Assembly: GCA_963710315.1 (NCBI GenBank)
Contig: CAVPZW010000008.1
Span: 1,133,034 to 1,197,033 of the forward strand
Length of the DNA stretch: 64,000 bases
Reading direction: 5' to 3'
Source of the DNA: Palsa-360 sp963710315
GTDB lineage: Bacteria; Acidobacteriota; Terriglobia; Acidiferrales; UBA7541
Below the pieces are notes generated by a model that was given only the letters and a program-made list of their open reading frames with translations, searched no databases and was not told where the DNA came from. A program made the translations under genes and the position numbers. Below, one piece after another: positions 45,864 through 54,503 of the stretch; the stretch's first letter is position 1, and each line of letters starts with the position of its first letter.

Positions 45864-47216
45864 TTACTCGTCCTCGTCCTCGTCCGGCATTTTCGGCGCT
45901 TGAACTTGAATCTTGGTCTTGGCCAAAACGGGATCGTCCTCGTTGGCCAGTTCGAACGCGCCAACCGTGACCACGCGCTCTCCGCCTTGCAGGCCATCCG
46001 TGATCTGCACGGTCTTGGCCTCGCCGTCCTTGATGCCGATCTTCACCTTCTTCTTGCTGGGTGCATTGTCCGTATCCAGAACGATCACTTGGTTGAGCCC
46101 GTCCGGCGTGGTCAACAGGGCCGCCTGCGGGATTACAACCGTGTCTTTCACGGTTTCCGCGACCATGACAACGCGCACGCTGGTTCCGGGCCGCAGGCTC
46201 CCCTTTGGATTGGGCGCCTGAACCCAAACTTCAACCGTCGTGCTGTTGGGGTCCACCGCGGGGCTTACCAGCGTGATCTTGCCCTTTACATGCACCGGTT
46301 CGCCAGGAATGGATATGGTGGCTTCGTCGCCAATTTTTAGAGACGCCGCTTCGGCTTGCGCCACGTGCGCGCGGGCCACGATCTGTGAGAGGTCCATCAC
46401 GGTGATGATCGGAGCACCCGTCGCCGGCGTTTCACCAGGATAATACGGCCGGTCAGTGACGATGCCATCAATGGGGCTGGTGATCTTGGAGTAGCTCAAC
46501 ATCGCAGTGGTGTTTGCCGTGTCGCCCTTGGCGGCATTCATTGCGCCTTCGGCGGCTTTGAGGTCGTACTGTTTCTGCGTCAGGTCGTAGGTGTTTTTGG
46601 CCTGCGTCAGGGCAACGGAGGCATCGTCCAGATCCTTGGCCGAAACAGCGCCTTCCTTGTAGAGCGTCACGCGGCTGTCATACAGCTTCTGCGCCGAATC
46701 CAGCGATTGCTTGGCGAATTTCAGGTCCTGTCCGCTCTTCTGCAACTGCATCTGGTAGGTGACTTCGGCCTGTGACAAGCCGCCCTGGCTCTTCAACTGC
46801 GCGCCGGTCAGATCTTCATTTTCCAGCTCGCCGAGCAGCTGTCCGGCTTTCACGTGGCTGCCCTTGTCCACATACCATTTCTTTACGGACGACACGACCT
46901 TGGGCACAATGGCCGCCTGATCGCGCGGGTACAGCACCGCGTCCGTGACCACCTTGCGCTGGATGATCCCTTTTTCCGCGCCGTCCACCTGCACCGTTAC
47001 GGTGGGCGTCGCTTCGGCCGCTTCCTTCGTGCCGCAGCCTGAGAACAGAATGCCCGCGGCCACAAGGATCGTGAGCGAGCGGAACAATCTGCCCGTTTCC
47101 AGAGCCGGACGTGCCTCGTTTCTATTTTGCGCGCCGTCGTTCATCGAGGTATTCATTAGGGGAAAAGACATTGATTTGCTCCCATTCATTTGCTTGCCGT
47201 TGAGTTTTCGGTCCAT
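45864..47216 (-). CDS. RND efflux periplasmic adaptor (MFP), lipoprotein
   Basis: 450 residues. A long polar N-terminus precedes the lipobox region ILFSGCG. The lipoyl halves are VVSSVKKWYVDKGSHVKAGQ and ITSPIDGIVTDRPYYPGETP, flanking an alpha-hairpin of about 100 residues (AEVTYQMQLQKSGQDLKFAK). The beta-barrel has GDEATISIPG and the C-terminus is acidic (MPDEDEDE). It links the permease to TolC. Its ATG overlaps the TolC stop by 1 bp. It may start further in; MNTSMNDG is an alternative. Confidence 0.92.
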   Translation of the reverse strand: MDRKLNGKQMNGSKSMSFPLMNTSMNDGAQNRNEARPALETGRLFRSLTILVAAGILFSGCGTKEAAEATPTVTVQVDGAEKGIIQRKVVTDAVLYPRDQAAIVPKVVSSVKKWYVDKGSHVKAGQLLGELENEDLTGAQLKSQGGLSQAEVTYQMQLQKSGQDLKFAKQSLDSAQKLYDSRVTLYKEGAVSAKDLDDASVALTQAKNTYDLTQKQYDLKAAEGAMNAAKGDTANTTAMLSYSKITSPIDGIVTDRPYYPGETPATGAPIITVMDLSQIVARAHVAQAEAASLKIGDEATISIPGEPVHVKGKITLVSPAVDPNSTTVEVWVQAPNPKGSLRPGTSVRVVMVAETVKDTVVIPQAALLTTPDGLNQVIVLDTDNAPSKKKVKIGIKDGEAKTVQITDGLQGGERVVTVGAFELANEDDPVLAKTKIQVQAPKMPDEDEDE

Positions 47217-48685
47217 CAGAAACTTCCCGTAAATGTCTGCAGCGTTGCCAGCAGCGTACGATAGCGCACTTGCGCGTCGGCATAGGCGTTTCTCGCGGTC
47301 ACAAGGGACGTCTCCGCATCCACCACTTCGGATGCCGGAGAAGCCCCGCCTTCATAACGCAAATTGGTGAGACGCAGGCCCTCGGCCGCAAGTTCCGCCG
47401 TGCGCCGCGCTTCTTCCAGCGCGCCGCGCGCGACCATGGCCTCGTCATAGGTGGCGTAGAGTTCGCTGATGTCCATGCGCTGCGCCTGGCTCAGTGCAGC
47501 CTTGGCGGACTGCTGCTTGTATTCGGCCTGATGCAGCTTGCTGCGCAGCGTGCCCCAGTCCCACACAGGCACTGTCAATGCAGCGGTGAGGAAATAACCG
47601 AGGTTGGGGAGAGGCCCCACTTCCGTAAATGCGGCCCGCGTGCAGTGAAGCGCGAAGCAGTTGGCTTCAATGCCGAAATCCGTGTCCACAGTTATTGTCG
47701 GCAGGAACGCGGATTTGGCCAGCTTGACGTCCAGTTCCGCTTCCCGCGCCGTTTCCAGCGCGACGCGCAGGTCGGGATTTTGCTTCTCGGCCATTTCTTG
47801 GACTTCTGGAAAAGGCGGCAACGCCGGCGCGGAATCCAGATCGTCCACCACCGTGAAATTTTCGTTGAAGTCGGGAAAAAGGATTACGGCAAGGCCCAGG
47901 CGGGTGTCTTCCATGGCGAAGCGAGCCTCGTCAAACGCCTGTTTCTGAATGCGGTATTGGATTTCCGCTTTCACCGCATCGCTGTGTGAAGCCTGCCCCT
48001 GATGCTCCGAGTCCTGCGTGGCGTTCAGGAAATGCTTGGCCTGATCCAGCCCGGCCTGCGCGGTTGCATATTTGCGCTGCGCCGCAACCAGTCCGTAATA
48101 GCTCTTTGTGACGGTCACATTCAGCCCGCGGCGTGCTATCTCCGCCTTGGCGTTAGCCATGGCTTCTGCTGCCTTGGCTCGCGTAAATCCCGTGCCCATG
48201 AGCAGGCCCGGGGAAAGATCCTGATGGTAAATGGCCCAGTCGCGGTAGATGTGCACACCGTCGTTGGTTACGAATCTTCCGTCGGAAACCCTTCCGCCGT
48301 TGCCCTCGGTGTTCAAGTATTGCGATGTTGCGGTGATCGTGGGCAGCATGGCGTTGCGCGCCTGGATGCGGTCTTCCCGCGCATTCTTTGCATCGGAAAC
48401 CGCACCTGCCAGCGTGGGGTCAAGCTTGCGCGCTCTCTCCAGCGCGTCTTGCAAGGTCACGGTTGTTGGCGCCGCTGCTTGCGCCGGCCCCGGAGCCTGG
48501 ATGAATTTGACGTCCGTTTCTCCGCCCTGCGCGGCAACTCGCGGCGCTCCAGACAGCATGACTGCCGCAGCCAGGCCCAGCGCCACCAGGGAAAACCGCT
48601 TGATTGAAGGGAATAAACCGCTTGTGCGCGCAGCAAGCCGCCCTTTAGGCATGGCATTATCTACAAAATCGAATGAAGCACCCAT
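47216..48685 (-). CDS. TolC-family outer membrane efflux protein
   Basis: 489 residues. GGAGGAGAAGG lies just before the ATG. A signal-like hydrophobic stretch (SLVALGLAAAVMLSG) ends near VAAQGG. Two outer-membrane-efflux repeats follow: VTLQDALERARKLDPTLAGA and later VALETAREAELDVKLAKSAF, with long helical stretches (LEEARRTAELAAEGLRLTNL). It forms the exit duct for the RND pump encoded by the next two genes. Confidence 0.92.
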   Translation of the reverse strand: MGASFDFVDNAMPKGRLAARTSGLFPSIKRFSLVALGLAAAVMLSGAPRVAAQGGETDVKFIQAPGPAQAAAPTTVTLQDALERARKLDPTLAGAVSDAKNAREDRIQARNAMLPTITATSQYLNTEGNGGRVSDGRFVTNDGVHIYRDWAIYHQDLSPGLLMGTGFTRAKAAEAMANAKAEIARRGLNVTVTKSYYGLVAAQRKYATAQAGLDQAKHFLNATQDSEHQGQASHSDAVKAEIQYRIQKQAFDEARFAMEDTRLGLAVILFPDFNENFTVVDDLDSAPALPPFPEVQEMAEKQNPDLRVALETAREAELDVKLAKSAFLPTITVDTDFGIEANCFALHCTRAAFTEVGPLPNLGYFLTAALTVPVWDWGTLRSKLHQAEYKQQSAKAALSQAQRMDISELYATYDEAMVARGALEEARRTAELAAEGLRLTNLRYEGGASPASEVVDAETSLVTARNAYADAQVRYRTLLATLQTFTGSF

Positions 48686-49190
48686 GAATTCCTTCTCCTC
48701 CTGCCCCCGGCCCCTGCCGGATGCCGCCCCGGAGTGTATCTATCGAACTTGAATTAGAAAAGCAAAATCTGAACGTTGCGACCACGTTCCCGCTCAGAAG
48801 ATGCCCGAAGCATAGCAAGCCCACATGAAAATTATCTGAATAAAATTTCTTTGATCTTTTTTGGGTTCGGAGTGTGAATTTGTGCCTCTCTCCCATCCTC
48901 CCGCTTCAACCTTTCTTACTTTTGTGCGACACTTGGCGAGCACGCCAGTTCGAACCCGCCCGCATTTTGATGTACCCCCTTAGTTGGACATATTCTGAAA
49001 CCTATTGCGGTGCGCGCACGTCCATAAAAATATATTCTCCGGACTTCGCACCCGTAAAATGTGAAATGGCATGTCGGCGCTTATTGCCGTTAAGGGTGCA
49101 CGGGTCGGTAAGTAGGTAGACGGGCAGTTGTGCGGATTGACAATTTACGCCTGGCGGTGAGATATTCGCGGCCAATCAAAGGGGTGACCA
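48686..49190. other. 505-bp divergent intergenic region
   Basis: No gene or RNA is recognised. It must carry promoters for the tolC operon (minus) and the DUF6152 gene (plus). Its 3' end holds the promoter candidate listed separately. The middle is AT-richer than its surroundings. Confidence 0.5.
49137..49166 (+). promoter_or_regulatory. Putative promoter of DUF6152 copy 4
   Basis: TTGACA at 49137-49142 and GATATT at 49161-49166, spacing 18 bp, about 25 nt before the ATG at 49191. Same layout as 5920-5949, including a shared GGTG just before the -10. Confidence 0.6.
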
Positions 49191-49610
49191 ATGAAACTAA
49201 AGTCGCTAGTTTCTTTTCTACTCCCAGCTATCGGGCTTTTCGTGGTTTCCGTCCCGGCGCTCGCGCACCATGGCTTTGCTGGACGTTATGACGAGGAACA
49301 TCCCGTCACGGTGCAAGGGACCGTCCTGGAATTCGAATTTGTGAACCCGCATGCGGCGATTATTTTCGAATCGAAGGACAAGAATGGCGTCATGCAGCGC
49401 TGGCATGCCGAACTGGGCGGCGCCAACGCACTGCACCGGGCCGATGGCTGGGATCGCGACACGTTGAAGCCTGGGGACAAAATCACCATCGTTGGCCCCC
49501 GCAACAAGAACGGCTCCAACGACATGAATCTTTCCCACGAAAGCAAAATTACGATGACGGATACCGGGAAGGAAATCCACAACAGTATCAAAGTCGCGCA
49601 AGCTCAATAG
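49191..49610 (+). CDS. DUF6152-like small secreted protein, copy 4
   Basis: 139 residues with AAAGGGGTG before the ATG. The signal peptide ends ALA|HHG, so the mature protein would start His-His-Gly as in the other three copies. VTVQGTVLEFEFVNPHAAII, ADGWDRDTLKPGDKITIVGP and RNKNGSNDM keep the family pattern. The C-terminus IHNSIKVAQAQ is unlike the others. It stands apart from the 4.7-6.9 kb array. Confidence 0.8.
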   Translation: MKLKSLVSFLLPAIGLFVVSVPALAHHGFAGRYDEEHPVTVQGTVLEFEFVNPHAAIIFESKDKNGVMQRWHAELGGANALHRADGWDRDTLKPGDKITIVGPRNKNGSNDMNLSHESKITMTDTGKEIHNSIKVAQAQ

Positions 49611-49738
49611 ACAGGCTTATCGTGACCGCTGGTTCTGTGCTTCATCGCCGCACGGATAGGCCACGCTTGTGCTGTGTTTTCACGGGGCCCCCTCTATCTG
49701 CTTGAAATAATTTGCGAAGGTCTTCAACGGAGGCCAGA

Positions 49739-51325
49739 ATGAGTTTGCGCACGAACATTTTTGCAGCCAGCCTATTCGGCCTAGCGCTCGCGGGGCTGAG
49801 CATTTGCAGCGCGGTGAGCTTTGCACAGGCGCCCGCCCCCGCTCCGGCTCCCCAAGCCGCCGCCGGTCCACGGGGCACTCCCATACGCGCGTCGGGCTCC
49901 GCATGGAATCCGAAATCGATCGCCTACATCAAGGCTTCCAATTCAAAGAATTTCAACCAGCTGGGATTCATTGTGGCGCTTAGCGGTGACGGCAACACCA
50001 TGGCCGTGAGTTCGACTGCGGAAGATAGCGCCGCCAAAGGCATCAACGGGAATCAGGCGGATCATTCCGCGATCAGTTCCGGAGCGGTTTATATTTTTGT
50101 CCGCAATGGCGGCACATGGGTTCAGCAGGCTTACGTGAAGGCGTCGAACTCGCAAAAGGGTTACCAGTTCGGTTCTGCCGTGGCCCTGAGCAATGACGGG
50201 AACACCATGGCTGTCGGCGCCGTCGGCGAAGCCAGTTCGGCTACGGGCGTGGACGGAAACCAGGCAGACACCTCGATGCCAGGCGCCGGCGCGGTCTATG
50301 TCTTCACGCGGACTGGCACTGCCTGGTCGCAGCAAGCCTACGTAAAGGCTTCCAACACTGGTGAAAAAACCGATGGCGACCAATTCGGCTACTCGGTGGC
50401 CTTGAGCGGCGACGGCAACACCTTGGCCACAGGCGCAATTTCCGAGGACAGCGCCGCCTCCGGAATCAACGGCAATCAGGCTGACAATTCCGCCGATAGC
50501 GCTGGGGCGGTTTACGTTTTCACGCGCGCGGGCGACAAGTGGTCGCAGCAGGCCTACGTAAAGCCCTGGAACACCACAAACCGAGGAAACCTTTTCGGCT
50601 ATTCCGTGGGCTTGAGCGGCAATGGCAATACCATGGCCGTGGGCTCGTATGACGAAGAGAGAGGAAAAGGCGCCGCCTATATTTTCACGCGCACCGGCAG
50701 CACATGGGCGCAGCAGATTCGCTTGCAGGCTTCCAATGCCGAGGAAGGCGATTCGCTAGGCTGCTCCATCGCCATCAGCGATGACGGCAACACCATGGTG
50801 GCGGGCGCGTTCGACGAAGACAGCCTGCTACGAGGCATCCAGCCGCCAAACGAGGGCTCCAATGACGCCGCCTCGGACGTTTCCACCGGCGCAGCATACG
50901 TTTTCGTTCGAAACGGCTCGACCTGGACGCAACAGGCCTTCATCAAGGCCACCAACACGCGACTCAATGACCAGTTCGCGTGGGCGCTTACCCTCAGCCG
51001 CGATGGCAACACGCTGGCCGTTGGCGCTCATCTTGAGGACAGCGGCGCGGCCGGCCTCAACGGCGACCAGGAAGACGCCTCAGCCGAAGATTCCGGCGCG
51101 GTCTACGTCTATATGCGCAATGGAACCACGTGGGCGCCTGCCTCGTATGTCAAGGCTTCGCCGTTGCATGCCGGCGCCGAATTCGGAATTTCCCTGGCGC
51201 TGAATGGCGACGGCAAAGTGCTGGCCGTGGGCGCTTTCAAGGATAGCGGCGGCGGCGTGGGCGTTAATCCGGCTAAAACTGCCAAGCCAGCCGAGGAATC
51301 GGGCGCGGCGTATATCTATTACTGA
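49739..51325 (+). CDS. Exported FG-GAP (integrin-like) beta-propeller protein
   Basis: 528 residues from ATG 49739, with GGAGG five bases upstream. The signal peptide (AGLSICSAVSFAQAP) is followed by Ala/Pro-rich sequence and about seven FG-GAP-type repeats: each has QFG.SVALSGDGNTMAVGA, then ED....GINGNQAD, GAVYVFTR.G..WSQQAYVKA. The D-x-D-x-N-type loops suggest calcium binding. A secreted adhesion-like or structural function is likely but not known. Confidence 0.82.
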   Translation: MSLRTNIFAASLFGLALAGLSICSAVSFAQAPAPAPAPQAAAGPRGTPIRASGSAWNPKSIAYIKASNSKNFNQLGFIVALSGDGNTMAVSSTAEDSAAKGINGNQADHSAISSGAVYIFVRNGGTWVQQAYVKASNSQKGYQFGSAVALSNDGNTMAVGAVGEASSATGVDGNQADTSMPGAGAVYVFTRTGTAWSQQAYVKASNTGEKTDGDQFGYSVALSGDGNTLATGAISEDSAASGINGNQADNSADSAGAVYVFTRAGDKWSQQAYVKPWNTTNRGNLFGYSVGLSGNGNTMAVGSYDEERGKGAAYIFTRTGSTWAQQIRLQASNAEEGDSLGCSIAISDDGNTMVAGAFDEDSLLRGIQPPNEGSNDAASDVSTGAAYVFVRNGSTWTQQAFIKATNTRLNDQFAWALTLSRDGNTLAVGAHLEDSGAAGLNGDQEDASAEDSGAVYVYMRNGTTWAPASYVKASPLHAGAEFGISLALNGDGKVLAVGAFKDSGGGVGVNPAKTAKPAEESGAAYIYY

Positions 51326-51416
51326 TGCAGGAATTGCTGGGCGGTTTACGGAATAAGTAGTTAATTTTTTTCGTGGCTGCAATCCAGGGATTGCCAATGT
51401 ACGGAGGCAAACGCGA

Positions 51417-52058
51417 ATGCGAAAGAAATCATTTTTCCTGATGAGCGGCCTGATCGTTTTGGCTGCGTGGAGTCTCACGGCTGCTGCGCAGAACGCCCCT
51501 GCGCCCGCCGCCGGCGCAGCTCCAGCGGCGGGCGGCCAGCGCGCTGCCGGAGGTCCGCCTCCGCCCATGAGGCTGGTAAGCACGGATATCTCCGACGGAA
51601 AAACCCTGGCCGCAAAATTCACCTGCTCGGCGGGGGCGGATGCCGTCTCGCCCGCGCTGCAATGGATGCAGGCGCCGCGTGGCACGGCCAGCTTCGCCCT
51701 GATCGTGCATGACATGGAGCCTCGCCCGCGCAAAGGCGTCAACGACATTCTGCACTGGATGGTCTGGAACATGCCCGCAGCCGCGAATTCGCTTCCTTCG
51801 GGCGTTTCATCCGCGAGCGCGGATTTGCCGGACGGCAGCCACCAATCCAACGGCAACCCCGGCCAGGGCGGAAACTTCGGCTACCGTCCCCCGTGCCCGC
51901 CGCAAGATGTTCCCGTGGCGCACCACTATGCATTCGAACTATTTGCCCTGGATCAAAAGCTCGACCTGCCCGCAACCGCTACGCGCGCCGACTTGCTAAA
52001 GGCCATGGATGGCCACATCGCTGGCCACGCCGCTCTCGTGGCACCGCTGGCCCGATAG
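51417..52058 (+). CDS. Exported YbhB/YbcL-type phosphatidylethanolamine-binding-like protein
   Basis: 213 residues with a signal peptide (FLMSGLIVLAAWSLTAAAQ) and a Pro/Ala-rich linker. The PEBP fold motifs are PALQWMQAPRGTASFALIVH, then DMEPR, GVNDILHWMVWNMPAAANSL, and GYRPPCPPQDVPVAHHYAFE with LFALD. These are Raf-kinase-inhibitor-like proteins of unknown bacterial function. It follows the FG-GAP gene by 91 bp. Confidence 0.88.
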   Translation: MRKKSFFLMSGLIVLAAWSLTAAAQNAPAPAAGAAPAAGGQRAAGGPPPPMRLVSTDISDGKTLAAKFTCSAGADAVSPALQWMQAPRGTASFALIVHDMEPRPRKGVNDILHWMVWNMPAAANSLPSGVSSASADLPDGSHQSNGNPGQGGNFGYRPPCPPQDVPVAHHYAFELFALDQKLDLPATATRADLLKAMDGHIAGHAALVAPLAR

Positions 52059-52079
52059 GTAAGGTGCCGCAGTGTTCCC

Positions 52080-52151
52080 GTGGCATAGGCTTCAGCCTGT
52101 GGGGGTTAGTGTTTGCAAGGCCCAACCCCCACAGGCTGAAGCCTGTGCTAC
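52080..52151. repeat. 72-nt palindromic intergenic repeat, copy 8
   Basis: Left arm GTGGCATAGGCTTCAGCCTG, right arm CAGGCTGAAGCCTGTGCTAC, inner TTTGCAAGG core. It lies between the convergent PEBP and DUF1810 genes. Confidence 0.93.
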
Positions 52152-52198
52152 TTAGAACCATCCACGCGGATTCATTCGCAATTGCCGAGCACAATCGC

Positions 52199-52618
52199 TC
52201 AGAGTCGTTGCAACGTCAGCGGATCAAGTTGGCCCGCAAAGTATTTTTGCAAAGCATCCTGGAAAACTTGATTGTCGGGCGCGGCGCGCACAAACAATGT
52301 CATTGAAGATCGGAACTTCATATCGTCAGGAGATCCGAAGATCTCTTCGATCGAGCGCCCCTCTATCTGGTTCACGAGTTGAGTGCACTCCTTCAGGCGA
52401 GGTCCCAGAATAGGGTGCGCCAGATACGCCTCGGCTTCTTGCCGCGAGGCGATTCCATAAACAGTCGCCATGTGACTGTGCCCCAGGCCGCGAAGCTGCG
52501 GGAAAATGAACCACATCCAGTGACTCTCTTTTTGTCCGTTGCGCAGTTCCCTCAATACCTGCTGGTACAGAGGCTTTTGGGCATCCACGAAGCGCTGCAA
52601 ATTGTGGGCATCGGTCAT
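52199..52618 (-). CDS. DUF1810 family protein
   Basis: 139 residues from the ATG at 52618, which gives the family-typical N-terminus MTDAHNLQRFVDAQ; in-frame ATGs at 52627 and 52648 are alternatives. NLQRFVDAQKPLYQQVLREL, ESHWMWFIFPQLRGLGHSHM, YGIASRQEAEAYLAHPILGP and DDMKFRSSMTLF cover the whole domain. The role is not well established. Confidence 0.88.
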   Translation of the reverse strand: MTDAHNLQRFVDAQKPLYQQVLRELRNGQKESHWMWFIFPQLRGLGHSHMATVYGIASRQEAEAYLAHPILGPRLKECTQLVNQIEGRSIEEIFGSPDDMKFRSSMTLFVRAAPDNQVFQDALQKYFAGQLDPLTLQRL

Positions 52619-52802
52619 CCATGCCATTCTACGCCTCGCCGCGATCATACGGCGCGACCCTAACTTTTGCTATCCGGCGAAATTATCACCCCGCACATTT
52701 TCATGGTACCCCGCATGTCCGCTTGAGGTTAAGATTCTGAACTTGAAGCGCGCAGAGGAATTTACCGACAACCCGCCCTTCAAGAATTCATAGGAGAAGC
52801 AT

Positions 52803-53510
52803 ATGGCAAAGTTCACTCGAAGATCCCTCGTAGGACACGCGGCGCTGGGGCTTGCCGCGCTCGGCGCGATGAGTGCGCCGGCGGAGGCGCAGCTGGTTTA
52901 CAAGTTGACGGACTGGAACATTGCGGACTTCGACCTCTTGATCAAGAAACGCGCTCGCGTGAAGCAGGTATTTGACGAGACTCAAATTGGCGGCGGCAGG
53001 TTCCTGAACAACATCAAGAATTCGCTGAACGGGTTGCAATTCGGTTTTAATATTCCCGCGGACCAGATCAAAATTGTGTCCGCAATGCATGGTCCCGCGA
53101 ATATGCTCAATTTCGACGACTACGTTTGGAAAAAATATCGCATTGGAGAATGGCTGAAAGTAGACGACCCGCTGACCGGACAGCCAGCGGTGCGCAATCC
53201 TTTTCTGATGAGGAAGGCCAGCACGGACGCGCAACGCGCTTCTCAGGACCCTAGCGATGAAAACTCATCGTACCAGGACGCCAGCATTCAGGCCCTGCAA
53301 GACCGCGGAGTGCAGTTCCTCTGCTGCCATACCGCCACGGAAGAGCAGTCTCGGGCGCTGATCAAGCAATATGGGCTTGCGCAGCAGCCGGAAGAAATCG
53401 CAAAAGACCTGTTGGCGCATACCGTGCCCGGGGTGCTGGTTGTGGCGGCAATGGTTGCAGCCATCGCATTGCTGCAAAGCGAAGGGCATTATTCCTATAT
53501 CACGGTTTAA
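52803..53510 (+). CDS. Tat-exported DsrE-like protein
   Basis: 235 residues with AGGAGAAGC just before the ATG. The N-terminus TRRSLVGHAALGLAALGAMS is a twin-arginine signal ending PAEAQ. The mature part parallels the protein at 7875-8570: an early KQVFDET..., NNIKNSLNGLQFGFNIPADQ, KIVSAMHGPANMLNFDDYVW, then QALQDRGVQFLCCHTATEEQ with a Cys pair, and a C-terminal PGVLVVAAMVAAIALLQSEG. Function unknown; a sulfur-carrier role is only a guess from the fold family. Confidence 0.62.
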   Translation: MAKFTRRSLVGHAALGLAALGAMSAPAEAQLVYKLTDWNIADFDLLIKKRARVKQVFDETQIGGGRFLNNIKNSLNGLQFGFNIPADQIKIVSAMHGPANMLNFDDYVWKKYRIGEWLKVDDPLTGQPAVRNPFLMRKASTDAQRASQDPSDENSSYQDASIQALQDRGVQFLCCHTATEEQSRALIKQYGLAQQPEEIAKDLLAHTVPGVLVVAAMVAAIALLQSEGHYSYITV

Positions 53511-53538
53511 TCGGGATGAAGGGCGTGGTTCAAAAAGC

Positions 53539-54481
53539 ATGAGGATCATCCGGCATATTTTCGTTACCGCTGCCATCTCGGCCTCGGTTGCTATTTCGCT
53601 TTTTTCGCAATCCGTTCCGCCCTGGAGCAAAGGAAAAAATAATCCAGCCGCGGACAAAGGCTACGTGTTCCAGGTTCCGGATGTGGACAATGTGCCTGAC
53701 CTGCACGGAAATCCCGAAGGCGCCAAACTTGTGCTGTTTATCGGAGGCAATCAGTTCTTCGTGTTGCCGGAGCTGGTTGAACGCTTTCGAAAAACAACAT
53801 CCGGAATTGCAAGGGCACATCTTCTACGAAACCCTGCCGCCCGGAATCCTGCTCAAGCAAATGGAGAACAACAACACGATTACGCTCGGCAATTTTACCT
53901 TGCGAATCCAGCCCGACGTGTATGAAGCCGATTTTGGGGTTTTAGCCGGGATAGAACGCCAGAACCTGGTGGAAAAACTGTTGCCATATGTGACAAACGG
54001 CCTGTCCATCATGGTCTCGGCCTCCAATCCGCGGCAGATTCATTCGCTGCAGGATTTGGGCCGTCCCGATGTGCGGCTTTCCATGCCAAATCCGCAATGG
54101 GAGGGCATTGCCAAACAGATTGGCGACTCCCTGCGCAAAGCGGGTGGAGAAGCGCTGTTTCACGCCGTTTACGAGGCGAAAGTTCAGGAGGGCTCGGCCT
54201 ACCTGACGCAGATTCACCATCGCCAAACCGCCATGCGAATCATGAAAGGCGAATCGGACGCCGGCGTCACCTGGAGTTCGGAAGTTATTTTTCAGGAAAA
54301 AATCGGCAATCCGATCACGGGCGTGGAAATTCCAAAGGACCAAAACTTTACGGCCGTCTACGGCGCAGCCGTTCTGCGCAATGCTCCGCATCCCGAAGCT
54401 GCGCGCGCCTGGGTGGCCTTTCTCAATACCCCAGAAGCACAGGCTGTCTACAGGGAGTACGGATTCGGCCCGGTAAAATAA
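53539..54481 (+). CDS. Periplasmic substrate-binding protein (ModA/WtpA-like), frameshifted
   Basis: About 314 residues when read across one frameshift. The ATG at 53539 starts a signal peptide (IFVTAAISASVAISLFSQS). FIGGNQFFVLPELVERF should continue EKQHPELQGHIFYETLPPGI, but an extra C at about 53788 breaks the frame (943 bp = 3n+1). The later part has LSIMVSASNPRQIHSLQDLG, DAGVTWSSEVIFQEKIGNPI and AARAWVAFLNTPEAQAVYRE, typical of oxyanion binding proteins. No transporter genes are adjacent. It may be intact in the organism. Confidence 0.75.
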
Positions 54482-54503
54482 ACTCCATGAAGCTGGCGAA
54501 CCT

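Noticed and set aside
49073..49098. TGGCATG...TTATTGC considered as a sigma-54 promoter before the DUF6152 gene
   Set aside because: Spacing between the GG and GC elements does not fit -24/-12, and a better sigma-70-type promoter lies closer to the gene.
729..52151. Repeated palindromes considered as a CRISPR array
   Set aside because: Copies are kilobases apart with no regular spacers and no cas genes.
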